A program made the position numbers and the translations under genes. From positions 1 to 24,388 of the forward strand of contig CAJJPZ010000015.1 in NCBI GenBank assembly GCA_905193765.1: 24,388 nucleotides of DNA, in the 5' to 3' direction. Under the pieces are notes generated by a model. It was given only the letters and a program-made list of their open reading frames with translations. It was not told the DNA's origin and searched no databases. This stretch comes from an uncultured Eubacterium sp. (lineage in GTDB: Bacteria > Bacillota > Clostridia > Peptostreptococcales > Anaerovoracaceae). Shown piece after piece: positions 6,609 to 14,031 of the stretch; position 1 is the stretch's first letter, and every line of letters begins with the position of its first letter.

Positions 6609-8938
6609 TTGACTTTTTCTCCGTATCTTCCTATAATTTCTCTCACCACAGGAGCCGCATTGACAGATGTCTTGCCCTGCACCAGCATCACTGCAACGGC
6701 GATCTCGGGATCATCCGCAGGCGCCAGAGCCACTGTCCATGCAAAAGCATCATATGTTCTCTTGTATCTGTCTATATCATCTGACGTCAGATCCCTGCCG
6801 CTCAGGTTTACAACAGCGCGTCTGAACGCACAGTCTTCATCTTCATACATATCAGGATATGCTTTGCTCAGACGCTGAGTCTCTTTCTCCACGTCAGCCA
6901 TCATCACATCCGGTGCTATGAGATGCAGATATCTCCTCAGATATTCCTGCTCGTCCATGTCGCTGATCCTGCCTGCCCGCTGGGCAGTACCTGTCTTTGC
7001 TGCGACATGATAAGGGAACCCCGCAAATATACCATGCAGCGTCCCGTCGTCCGATTCTGTGACTTCCGTCATCGTAGAGATCATATATTCCGTGTCTTTG
7101 CTGTTCAGTCTTCCCGTTTCTGATGCCGCATCCCTTGATGTACCACTGTGATCCGCGATCAGAGTCACCCCTTTTTTAAGACCTCCGTTCCCGAGCACCG
7201 CCATGTAATCAGCCATCTGCAGCACCGTATAGGCGTTGTCTCCCTGTCCGATAGCTATATTAAATGTGTCCCCCGGCTGCCAGCCGGTCTGGCTAAAATA
7301 ATCATCATGACATATCCCGGCAAGCTCTTTCAGCTTTTCTTTTCTTACTATTTTCTTACTCTTTAGTTTACCTATTATTTCATTCAATGACAAGTCCTTA
7401 TCTGCCCAATTTGTGATTTTTTCGATCTTTTTCCTGAAAGTCTTCCTGTCGTTCAACGATTCTTCCGTAAAATATATTTCCTGCTCTGCAAGGAGGAATG
7501 CAGCCAACTGCTCCTTTATCCCTTCAGTCTTCATCTTTTCGGAAGGCAGCACCCCGCTGCTTTCCCCGATCTCCACGCCGGTCTTCTCCCCCAATCCCAT
7601 CAGCTTCGCGTATTCCACTATCGTCTCGTTGCTGATGTTCCTGCTGTATCCCAGAGATTTCCCCGATGCAAGATCTCTACCTGCGGCTATATCGTAGAAA
7701 TAATAATTGCATGACACGCTCATTGCTCCTGCGAGATCCAGATAACCGTGCTTACCTCCGCTTTCGTTCCACAGAGAGCAGCCAAACCTTCTGCCGCCGA
7801 TTTCGATATATCCGTTATCGTACAGCAACCTGTCGGGATCAAGACCGCAGCTCAGGGCTGCCAGAGCAGTTACCGGTTTGAAAGCCGAGCCCGGCTGCAC
7901 CGCAGTCATGGTGGCCACATTGTACAGCGGAGACGGGCTCAGCGGATCGTCGGGATCTTCCTGCTGCAGCGACGCCCATTTTTCCTGGGACATCGTACCG
8001 GTGAAATCATTAGGATCGTAATCCGGAGTGCTGGCCATCGCCAGGATCTCACCGCTGTCCACATCTATCACAGCCGCCGCCCCCACATCTGCATTCGGAG
8101 CATACGCCATCTGCACATCTCCGTAGCGGCTTGCGAAGGTCCCTCCGGTGGAAGCTTTGGATACCGCCTGCTTCAGTGCATCCTCGGTGATTTTCTGCAG
8201 ATCCGAATCTATTGTGAGACGTACAGAGCTGCCTTTCTCCGCTTTCCTGCTTTCGAGGGTCCCGCGTACTTTCCCGGATGCATCCACCTGATACCCAGTC
8301 CTGCCGTCAATGCCTTTCAGACTGCTTTCGCAGTATCTCTCTATCCCGGACTTACCTATGATATCATCGTTCCTGTATCCCTTCTCCCGGTTATATTCGT
8401 CTGTCTCTTCCTCGCTTATACTGCCCACATATCCTATTATATGGGACGCCAGTGAACCCTGGGGATAATACCTGACATGATCCGTCCTGACATTTATACC
8501 GCTGAGCTTCGCCTTTTCCATGCCGGAGGCTGCCTTCTCGGATATGCCGCTGCATATCTCCACAGGTATATAAAGTGCCGTGTCCTGCGACGTCATACTT
8601 TTTTCAAGTTCTCTGTATGGCAGATGATCATCTTCTCCATATCCGTCCAGCAGTTCTATGGCCTTCCGTCCACTTTCCAGCAAAGTTTTCTCATCGGCTC
8701 CGGTCCTGTCCAGCGTCACCGAATACACAGGTCGGCTCCCTGCCAGCAGTCTGCCGCTTCGGTCCGTTATATCCCCGCGGGGCGCAGCCTCATATACATA
8801 TCGTTCGGAGGCGTCCGCCGCACGCTGCTCCCACTTGTCATGGGATACGACGGTCAGGCAGAACAGCCTGATCACCAACAGCAGGCACATAGACGCCGTA
8901 AGCCATATTATCAGTGAATGTCTGGAGGTCTTTCTCAT
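6596..8938 (-). CDS. mrdA: Class B penicillin-binding protein, PBP2/MrdA type
   Basis: A 780-residue peptidoglycan transpeptidase. It has a single N-terminal membrane anchor (about 8-31), a dimerisation/pedestal domain starting AAPRGDITDRSGRLLA (51-66), and a transpeptidase domain with the catalytic SxxK at S351-K354 (QPGSAFKP), SCN at 409-411 and KTG at 648-650. In the family it cross-links new wall as partner of RodA. Two additions stand out: a charged block at about 471-552 between SCN and KTG, and about 75 residues (654-730) straight after KTGTAQ. Its ATG overlaps the radC stop by four bases (ATGA), and its end overlaps minD, so the three genes are one transcript. Confidence 0.93.
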   Translation of the reverse strand: MRKTSRHSLIIWLTASMCLLLVIRLFCLTVVSHDKWEQRAADASERYVYEAAPRGDITDRSGRLLAGSRPVYSVTLDRTGADEKTLLESGRKAIELLDGYGEDDHLPYRELEKSMTSQDTALYIPVEICSGISEKAASGMEKAKLSGINVRTDHVRYYPQGSLASHIIGYVGSISEEETDEYNREKGYRNDDIIGKSGIERYCESSLKGIDGRTGYQVDASGKVRGTLESRKAEKGSSVRLTIDSDLQKITEDALKQAVSKASTGGTFASRYGDVQMAYAPNADVGAAAVIDVDSGEILAMASTPDYDPNDFTGTMSQEKWASLQQEDPDDPLSPSPLYNVATMTAVQPGSAFKPVTALAALSCGLDPDRLLYDNGYIEIGGRRFGCSLWNESGGKHGYLDLAGAMSVSCNYYFYDIAAGRDLASGKSLGYSRNISNETIVEYAKLMGLGEKTGVEIGESSGVLPSEKMKTEGIKEQLAAFLLAEQEIYFTEESLNDRKTFRKKIEKITNWADKDLSLNEIIGKLKSKKIVRKEKLKELAGICHDDYFSQTGWQPGDTFNIAIGQGDNAYTVLQMADYMAVLGNGGLKKGVTLIADHSGTSRDAASETGRLNSKDTEYMISTMTEVTESDDGTLHGIFAGFPYHVAAKTGTAQRAGRISDMDEQEYLRRYLHLIAPDVMMADVEKETQRLSKAYPDMYEDEDCAFRRAVVNLSGRDLTSDDIDRYKRTYDAFAWTVALAPADDPEIAVAVMLVQGKTSVNAAPVVREIIGRYGEKVKWVK

Positions 8939-9612
8939 ATGAGTCCTTTCGCTTTCATGCTTATATATTCGCCATCCCCGATGATTATATGATCCAGCAC
9001 CGGTATGCCCAGTATCATTCCCGCCTCCATCAGGCGTTTCGTGGTCTGTATATCCGCATCGCTGGGAGACGGATCACCGCTGGGATGATTATGTATGAAC
9101 ACCACAGAGCCTGCACTCCTCCTGACAGCATCCACGAAGACCTCCCTTGGATGCGTGACGCTGGAACACAGATCGCCTACGGATATGCATGTTTCCTCGA
9201 TGATCTCTCCCTTGGCATTTATCAGCATGCATACGAAATGCTCTTTCTTGTAGTACCGCATTTTTTCCATCACCGCGGCTGCGATATCCGCTGATGTCGT
9301 TATGGTCCTGCGCTCCTCTCTGGGACACGCCGCGATCCGTTTGCCAAGTTCCACGGCAGCAAGGATCTCGCAGGCTTTCGCCCTGCCGACCCCTTTCACA
9401 GACATTATTTCCTCAGGTCTGCACTCGCCAAGATATGCCACGCCACGTCTGTCCAGAGACAGTATCTCCGCAGCTATATCAAGAGCCGACCGCTTAGCGC
9501 CTCCACTCCCTACGAGTATGGCCAGCACCTCGGCTGTGGACAGCTTGTCGCTGCCGTCCTTCAGAAGTTTTTCTCTCGGCCTTTCATCTTCTGGCAACTG
9601 TCTTATTTTCAT
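8935..9612 (-). CDS. radC: RadC/YsxA family JAB-domain protein
   Basis: A 225-residue member of the RadC (UPF0758) family. It has an N-terminal helix-hairpin-helix region (SVKGVGRAKA at 71-80) and a C-terminal JAB/MPN domain with the complete metal motif HNHPSGDPSPSD (H174, H176, D185). Its biochemical role is not settled; the old link to DNA repair is doubtful. In many Firmicutes it heads the mreB-mrdA-min cluster, as here, where it directly precedes the PBP2 gene with a four-base overlap. AAGGAGG lies upstream of the ATG at 9612, and a good promoter is at 9648-9675. Confidence 0.95.
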   Translation of the reverse strand: MKIRQLPEDERPREKLLKDGSDKLSTAEVLAILVGSGGAKRSALDIAAEILSLDRRGVAYLGECRPEEIMSVKGVGRAKACEILAAVELGKRIAACPREERRTITTSADIAAAVMEKMRYYKKEHFVCMLINAKGEIIEETCISVGDLCSSVTHPREVFVDAVRRSAGSVVFIHNHPSGDPSPSDADIQTTKRLMEAGMILGIPVLDHIIIGDGEYISMKAKGLI

Positions 9613-9647
9613 TTTTCCCGTTTCCTCCTTTTTTATCAGTAGTTTTT

Positions 9648-9675
9648 ATTTTACCATAATTATACATATTTTCAA
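9648..9675 (-). promoter_or_regulatory. Promoter of the radC-mrdA-minD operon
   Basis: On the minus strand, TTGAAA (9670-9675) is followed by a 16-base spacer and TAAAAT (9648-9653), with TGG directly before the -10 as an extended element. It lies 36 bases upstream of the radC start. Confidence 0.6.
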
Positions 9676-9752
9676 CAGAATTGTATGAGTATTTTTTATT
9701 TACGGGGATACAATAATCATCGTAAAGACTTATTTATCAGGAGGTAGATAAA

Positions 9753-9911
9753 ATGGATATCAACAAAAGCATCAAATGTATGGTGGAGAACTGCCAGCAT
9801 CACGCCGGAACAGCAGATTTCTGTTCGCTGGACTGTATCACAGTAGGTACTCATGAATGCAATCCTACGATGGATGAATGTACAGACTGTCTGTCATTCG
9901 AGAAGAGATAG
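9753..9911 (+). CDS. Small cysteine-rich DUF1540 protein
   Basis: A 52-residue protein starting MDINKSIKCMVENC. It contains eight residues typical of metal binding within a single DUF1540 repeat: C9, C14, H16, C24, C28, C36, C43 and C46, with the family's IxVGxH segment between. DUF1540 proteins are common in spore-forming Firmicutes and their function is unknown; metal binding is inferred from the cysteines. AGGAGG sits 8 bases before the ATG, so translation should be strong. It lies 122 bases upstream of sigK on the same strand. A GATACAAT element near 9705 resembles a sigma E-type -10, but I could not assign a matching -35 with confidence. Confidence 0.85.
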   Translation: MDINKSIKCMVENCQHHAGTADFCSLDCITVGTHECNPTMDECTDCLSFEKR

Positions 9912-9923
9912 CACAGCCCGTCA

Positions 9924-10022
9924 GGATCAAATCTGATCCGGCACGCCAAATGTGACCATGCTTCTTTTGCAGAGGTCAGGCACTTCCCCTCGTTTTTCTG
10001 CATATAGTAAAAATCCGAGGGG
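9924..10022 (+). promoter_or_regulatory. Three-hairpin leader of sigK, the last one masking its ribosome site
   Basis: Three inverted repeats fill the gap before sigK. GGATCA-4-TGATCC is at 9924-9939. TGACC...GGTCA, with inner TGC/GCA, is at 9953-9978. The third spans 9986-10022: CCCCTCG pairs with CGAGGGG, extended past a two-base bulge by TTTTT/AAAAA around an 11-base loop. The right arm of the third overlaps the sigK SD (GAGGGGGG, 10017-10024), so the folded form should hide it. No T-run follows, so this looks translational rather than a terminator. Regulation by a protein, a ligand or temperature is inference. Confidence 0.55.
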
Positions 10023-10033
10023 GGATACATAAT

Positions 10034-10666
10034 ATGAGTGTTTCGTTTCCGAAACCACTGACAGAGAAAGAAGAAAAGTACTATATCGGACTTTACGAAC
10101 AAGGTGATGAGGATGCAAAGAAAATACTTATAGAAAAAAATCTGCGTCTTGTCGCACATATCGCCAAGAAATACACATCTCCGTCTCATACCATGGACGA
10201 TTTCATTTCCATAGGGACCATAGGACTCATCAAAGCTGTGAATACGTACAGCAGCAGCAGATCGACACGACTTGCCACTTATGCTGCGCGCTGTATAGAG
10301 AATGAGATCCTGATGAGCATACGCTCATCGAGAAAAAACGCATCTGAAGTTTCCATCAGCGCTCCTGTGGGCACCGACAAGGACGGCAATGAGATCAGCC
10401 TCAATGATATACTGGGGACCGACCCTGATGAGATAATAGACGACATATCCCTCAGGATCCAGATAAGCAAAATGAAAGATGCGATCCGCAGCGTCCTGAG
10501 CGACCGGGAGCGCGCCGTCCTGATACACAGATACGGCGTAATGGGAGGTCTTCCGCGAACCCAGCGTGAAGTTGCCTCCATGCTGGGGATCAGTCGTTCA
10601 TATGTTTCACGCATAGAGAAAAAGGCCCTTGAGAAACTCAGAGATTCACTCACACCGGATCTATGA
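10034..10666 (+). CDS. sigK: Sporulation sigma factor SigK, without pro-sequence
   Basis: A 210-residue sigma-70 family protein that closely follows mature sigma K. Shared segments are FPKPLTEKEEKYY near the start, NLRLVAHIAKKY and SIGTIGLIKAV in region 2, LATYAARCIENEILM, the DKDGNEISLNDIL linker, and the region 4 helix-turn-helix GISRSYVSRIEKKAL. In the family it drives late mother-cell genes. The Bacillus protein starts with about 20 hydrophobic residues that keep it inactive; here the ATG at 10034 begins right at the mature region. No ATG, GTG or TTG exists in frame back to the TGA at 9953. The gene is not split by a skin-like element. Its last 17 bases overlap the end of the convergent PBP gene. 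Sigma E is a less likely identity. Confidence 0.92.
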   Translation: MSVSFPKPLTEKEEKYYIGLYEQGDEDAKKILIEKNLRLVAHIAKKYTSPSHTMDDFISIGTIGLIKAVNTYSSSRSTRLATYAARCIENEILMSIRSSRKNASEVSISAPVGTDKDGNEISLNDILGTDPDEIIDDISLRIQISKMKDAIRSVLSDRERAVLIHRYGVMGGLPRTQREVASMLGISRSYVSRIEKKALEKLRDSLTPDL

Positions 10667-12296
10667 TCGTGGCAAGCGTAGGTTTACTGTAGCTGCCGGA
10701 ACTCTTCAGATAGTCCAGTATCTGTCTGTACACAGGTCCGGCAGTTCCCGAACCCGACTTCCCGTCCTCCACCAGGACCGTCACCGTATATTCGGGAGCT
10801 TTGCATGGTGCGAATCCCGTGATCCATGCATGGGTACCGTACGAACCCGCACTGCCGTACTGCGCGGTCCCAGTCTTCACCGCTGTCTCCGGCTCCCCAC
10901 TGTCATCTGTCATATCCAGTGTTGCTGCCGTACCGTTTCTGACAGTCTCTGCCATCATCTCCGCTATCTCTTCGGCGGTATTTCCCGATATCACCTGGTC
11001 TTCGGCGGCATCGCCGTCCATCAGTATCTTCACGCCTTTATCGGTACCTCCGTTTGCGATTACAGATGTCATCCTCGCGACCTGCAATGGCGTCACCAGT
11101 GTCTCTCCCTGACCTATGGACAGATTGCCGACAGCTGCGCCCTGTCTCTCAGCTGAAGTCATCAGATGTCCCGGGCTTTCCTGGGGATAGCCTTCAAGAG
11201 CTGTTTCTCCCAGATGAAAATCCTCTGCTGCTGATATGATCTTTTCGCTGCCCAGCTCTTTTCCCAGCTGCACGAAATAGCTGTTGCATGACTCTGCAAA
11301 GGCTTCCCTCATATCAAGCTTCCCGTGTCCTGTATCTCCGCCTGTATCGCACTTTATCCTGTGTCCGCCTGCATCGGCGTAGCCTTTGCAGATGTAGGTC
11401 TTGTCCATGTTCATTCCAGACTCCAGTGCCGCTGCCGCAACTATCATCTTGAATACCGAACCCGGTGGATATTCTCCCTGCGTCGTTTTGTTCACGAGCT
11501 CACTGCCACCTCCGTCGATATAGTCGCTGACATTTCCCGGGTCGAAGACCGGAGTGCACGCCATAGCTGCGATACCGCCTGTCCTGCAGTCCAGCACCAC
11601 TGCAGCACAGTCTTCATCCTGTTCTTCAAGTATCTTCTCGACAGCCTCCTGCATCTCCTTGTCAATGGTGGTCCTTATACCGTCTTTGATGGATGAATCC
11701 TCACCGCTCTCCGATGACGTCATCAGGCCGCATCCCGGCAGCAGACTGCCTCCGGCATCAGCAACGGCATACATATGTCTCCTGACAGGATCAAGCTGAC
11801 GATCGAACATGAGCTCAAGTCCGGAAGCCCCTGAGGAATCGCTTTCATTGACATACCCTATGAGATGTGCAGCGGTTTGATGAGAACTGTATCTGGCGGA
11901 GGTGTATATGATATATGCATCGTATCTCTCATACAGCTTCTGACCTGCATCGGTGTCGTAGGATTCGGAGGAGTATACATAGTATCTGCGGCTGCCGCTC
12001 ATGACCTGTTTCGCTCCCATGCCCTTCAGCAGCTTCGCAGTCTGAAAATCGAACTTGCTCTTCTCTATGATGTAAATGTACCGCTTGTTGTCCGCTACGA
12101 GGGGCATGCCGCTATAGTCATATATGATCCCTCTCGTATTGCCCCCTTCAAGCGAGATAAGCGACTGCGACCGTTCAGCTTCAGAAAGCTCTTCTCCCCC
12201 GGCCAGTTGTATATACGCCAGCCTGCATGCCAGCGCAGCGATAAGTACAAGTGACAATATCACCATTTTTTTTAGACGATCCTTCATTTGTTCCAT
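10650..12296 (-). CDS. Class B penicillin-binding protein, SpoVD/FtsI-like
   Basis: A 548-residue peptidoglycan transpeptidase with one membrane anchor (about 5-28) and no C-terminal PASTA domain. Numbered from the chosen start, the catalytic SxxK is S280-K283 (YPPGSVFK), SCN is 336-338 and KTG is 474-476 (KTGTAQ, then HAWITGFAP). The start at 12296 (MEQMKDRL) is preferred because AGGAG lies 7 bases upstream; an ATG at 12314 has no ribosome site and lies inside a hairpin. It follows nrdR and cmk and is convergent with sigK, so a spore-cortex role like SpoVD is plausible but unproven. The ribosome site sits in the arm of a terminator-like hairpin. Confidence 0.88.
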   Translation of the reverse strand: MEQMKDRLKKMVILSLVLIAALACRLAYIQLAGGEELSEAERSQSLISLEGGNTRGIIYDYSGMPLVADNKRYIYIIEKSKFDFQTAKLLKGMGAKQVMSGSRRYYVYSSESYDTDAGQKLYERYDAYIIYTSARYSSHQTAAHLIGYVNESDSSGASGLELMFDRQLDPVRRHMYAVADAGGSLLPGCGLMTSSESGEDSSIKDGIRTTIDKEMQEAVEKILEEQDEDCAAVVLDCRTGGIAAMACTPVFDPGNVSDYIDGGGSELVNKTTQGEYPPGSVFKMIVAAAALESGMNMDKTYICKGYADAGGHRIKCDTGGDTGHGKLDMREAFAESCNSYFVQLGKELGSEKIISAAEDFHLGETALEGYPQESPGHLMTSAERQGAAVGNLSIGQGETLVTPLQVARMTSVIANGGTDKGVKILMDGDAAEDQVISGNTAEEIAEMMAETVRNGTAATLDMTDDSGEPETAVKTGTAQYGSAGSYGTHAWITGFAPCKAPEYTVTVLVEDGKSGSGTAGPVYRQILDYLKSSGSYSKPTLATIIDPV

Positions 12297-12336
12297 AAAA
12301 AAACTCCTATGCATGTATTTTTACCATACACAGGAG
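12297..12336 (-). terminator. Terminator-like hairpin containing the PBP ribosome site
   Basis: On the minus strand, CTCCTGTGTATG (12336 to 12325) pairs with CATGCATAGGAG (12315 to 12304): 12 pairs, two of them G-T, around a nine-base loop. Seven T follow (12303 to 12297), and the next three bases are the PBP ATG. The descending arm carries AGGAG, the SD of the PBP gene. The structure is a good intrinsic terminator for nrdR-cmk and would also hide the ribosome site on read-through transcripts. Confidence 0.75.
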
Positions 12337-12346
12337 CTTATATACG

Positions 12347-12997
12347 CTATCTGATCTGTGTTACCACTTTATTTATGACGTCCTCTATGGAAAGTCCTGT
12401 AGTATCGACCTCCACTGCATCTTCCGCTTTTCTCAGCGGATTTAGCTTTCTTGTCATATCATTATGATCGCGCTGTTTTATATCCCGGAGTACTTCGTCA
12501 AAGGATATCTTTTCGCCCTTTTCAGCAAGCTCTTTATATCTTCGCTCAGCGCGTTCCTCTGCGGAAGCCGTCAGGAAAAATTTGTACTCTGCGTCTTTGA
12601 GAACATTGGTGCCTATGTCCCTGCCGTCCATTATAACGCTTTTCCTTGAGCCCATCTGCCGCTGCAGATCCACCAGCTTGGCTCTCACATCCGGCAGTAC
12701 CGAACATTCCGACGCCATTTTTGCCACTTCCGAAGTCCGTATCACATCATTGACTTTCCTGCCGTCCAGGAATATGTCACCGTCCCTGAAATCAATGTCG
12801 GTGTCAGCAAGCATTGCCTTCACGGCTGCTTCGTCCGAAGCCGGTATACCGCTGCGCATCATCTTGTATCCCACTGAACGGTACATTGCGCCTGTATCTA
12901 TATAATCTATACCCAGCTGCTTTGCCACTGCTTTCGCTATGGTGCTTTTACCTGCACCGCTGGGTCCGTCTATTGCCACTCTGAATATTTCTTTCAT
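12347..12997 (-). CDS. cmk: Cytidylate kinase
   Basis: A 216-residue nucleoside monophosphate kinase that phosphorylates CMP and dCMP using ATP. It begins with the P-loop AIDGPSGAGKST (8-19), followed by the substrate segment YIDTGAMYRS (32-41), the mid-protein VIMDGRDIGTNVL, the lid segment with RRYKEL, and RDHNDMTRKLNPL near the C-terminus. Length is typical. It lies 28 bases after nrdR and before the SpoVD-like PBP gene. A ribosome site AAGGAAAT lies a little far from the ATG, so translation may be moderate. In many Clostridia cmk is followed by plsC or ispH; that is not so here. Confidence 0.97.
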   Translation of the reverse strand: MKEIFRVAIDGPSGAGKSTIAKAVAKQLGIDYIDTGAMYRSVGYKMMRSGIPASDEAAVKAMLADTDIDFRDGDIFLDGRKVNDVIRTSEVAKMASECSVLPDVRAKLVDLQRQMGSRKSVIMDGRDIGTNVLKDAEYKFFLTASAEERAERRYKELAEKGEKISFDEVLRDIKQRDHNDMTRKLNPLRKAEDAVEVDTTGLSIEDVINKVVTQIR

Positions 12998-13025
12998 TCT
13001 TTTTATGATTTCCTTTTCCTGCTTT

Positions 13026-13490
13026 TCAGTCGTTGTTCCTGTTTATGAGAAGTTTCTCTATCTCTGCCACAAAGGTGCTGACATCCGTGAACTGGCGATA
13101 TACAGATGCGAAACGCACGTAGGCCACTTCATCCACATCCTTCAGCTGATCCATTACCAGCTCGCCGATGAACTGGCTCTTGACTTCCTTCTCCATCATA
13201 TTGTTCAGACCTCTTTCTATCCCGTCGGCTATCTTTTCCATCTGTGCCAGAGACACGGGTCTTTTTTCACATGCCCTTATGATGCCATTGAGGAGCTTCC
13301 CGCGGTCGAATGCCTCCCGCCGTCCGTCTTTCTTTATGACCATGAGGATGATCTCTTCGATTTTCTCATATGTGGTGAATCTCTTGCCGCAGCTTTCGCA
13401 TTCGCGTCTTCGTCTTATGGCATGTCCGTCTTCGGTATGCCTTGAGTCTATAACTTTACTGTTTTCATATTCGCAATACGGGCATCTCAT
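13026..13490 (-). CDS. nrdR: Transcriptional repressor NrdR
   Basis: A 154-residue regulator of ribonucleotide reductase genes. The N-terminal zinc ribbon has C3, C6, C31 and C34 (CPYC and CESC), and the ATP-cone domain covers about 49-139 (starting VIKKDGRREAFDRGKL). NrdR senses ATP/dATP and binds paired NrdR boxes. AAGGAGG lies 6 bases before the ATG. It heads a transcript with cmk, two nucleotide-metabolism genes together. The promoter at 13553-13581 contains a dyad but no evident NrdR box. Confidence 0.97.
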   Translation of the reverse strand: MRCPYCEYENSKVIDSRHTEDGHAIRRRRECESCGKRFTTYEKIEEIILMVIKKDGRREAFDRGKLLNGIIRACEKRPVSLAQMEKIADGIERGLNNMMEKEVKSQFIGELVMDQLKDVDEVAYVRFASVYRQFTDVSTFVAEIEKLLINRNND

Positions 13491-13548
13491 CTGGAGCCTC
13501 CTTACTGATCCGTCATGTTCTTTCCTGCTGCCTGCGGGACTGTCCTAA

Positions 13549-13581
13549 CATGATTTTACATCATCATGCGGCCTTTGCCAA
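13549..13581 (-). promoter_or_regulatory. Promoter of nrdR-cmk with an overlapping dyad
   Basis: On the minus strand, TTGGCA (13576-13581), a 17-base spacer and TAAAAT (13553-13558) form a good sigma A promoter, five of six matches in each element. An inverted repeat CATGAT-8-ATCATG (13549-13568) covers the -10 and could bind a regulator. Confidence 0.6.
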
Positions 13582-13619
13582 GAGCATTTACCGCTGAATT
13601 CATTTTATTCCCGGATGAA

Positions 13620-13871
13620 CTACAACTCCGAGACCGGCGGTACATCCACTAGTATGACATCTTCCCCTATGGTCCTGACATGTTTCCATTTTATCACGTA
13701 GTCACTTGTTTCCTTCCCGAACAGCCGGACGAATCCTCTGTCTCCCGGAAGAACTATGCCGTCTATACGTCCCTCCTTGAGGTTTATCTCGATATCACAC
13801 ACGAATCCCATGCTCTTGCCGTCATAAATATTTATGACCTCTTTGTTCCTTATATCTTCTGTATTCAGCAT
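13620..13871 (-). CDS. YlmC/YmxH family PRC-barrel protein
   Basis: An 83-residue PRC-barrel protein beginning MLNTEDIRNKEVINIYDGKS. It has the family pattern of GFVCDIEI, a GRIDGIVLPG turn, and a conserved WKHVRTIGEDVILV ending. YlmC/YmxH proteins are common in spore formers and some are linked to sporulation, but their molecular role is unknown. The start at 13871 follows AAGGGGG with 7 bases of spacing, while a longer reading to 13895 has no ribosome site. It lies alone between the symporter terminator and the nrdR promoter. I see no strong terminator after it. Confidence 0.85.
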   Translation of the reverse strand: MLNTEDIRNKEVINIYDGKSMGFVCDIEINLKEGRIDGIVLPGDRGFVRLFGKETSDYVIKWKHVRTIGEDVILVDVPPVSEL

Positions 13872-13960
13872 CACGCTTCCCCCTTGTACGATCACAGTTT
13901 TCTCTTCTGTTCATGATAATATATATGCACCTTTGTACAGGGTTATTCTCGTCCACCGTC

Positions 13961-13995
13961 AAAAAAGGATCCATGCGTTGATGCACAGATCCTTT
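13961..13995 (-). terminator. Terminator after the symporter gene
   Basis: On the minus strand, AAAGGATC pairs with GATCCTTT, extended inside by TGTGC/GCATG-type pairs around a short loop (13964-13995). The T-run continues to 13961. Confidence 0.85.
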
Positions 13996-14031
13996 ATGGT
14001 TTTTCCGTTATGTGCCGGATATGTATCCGGG

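Noticed and set aside
9956..10033. An in-frame hydrophobic stretch upstream of sigK (ALPLVFLHIVK) that resembles a pro-sequence
   Set aside because: It has no ATG, GTG or TTG start, only a CTG, and it lies in the hairpins before a strong ribosome site for the ATG at 10034. It may be a coincidence or a decayed remnant.
13896..13960. A sigma G or sigma E type promoter before ylmC/ymxH (GAATA ... CATATATATTA)
   Set aside because: Spacing and -10 bases do not match well enough; the AT-rich stretch gives many partial matches.
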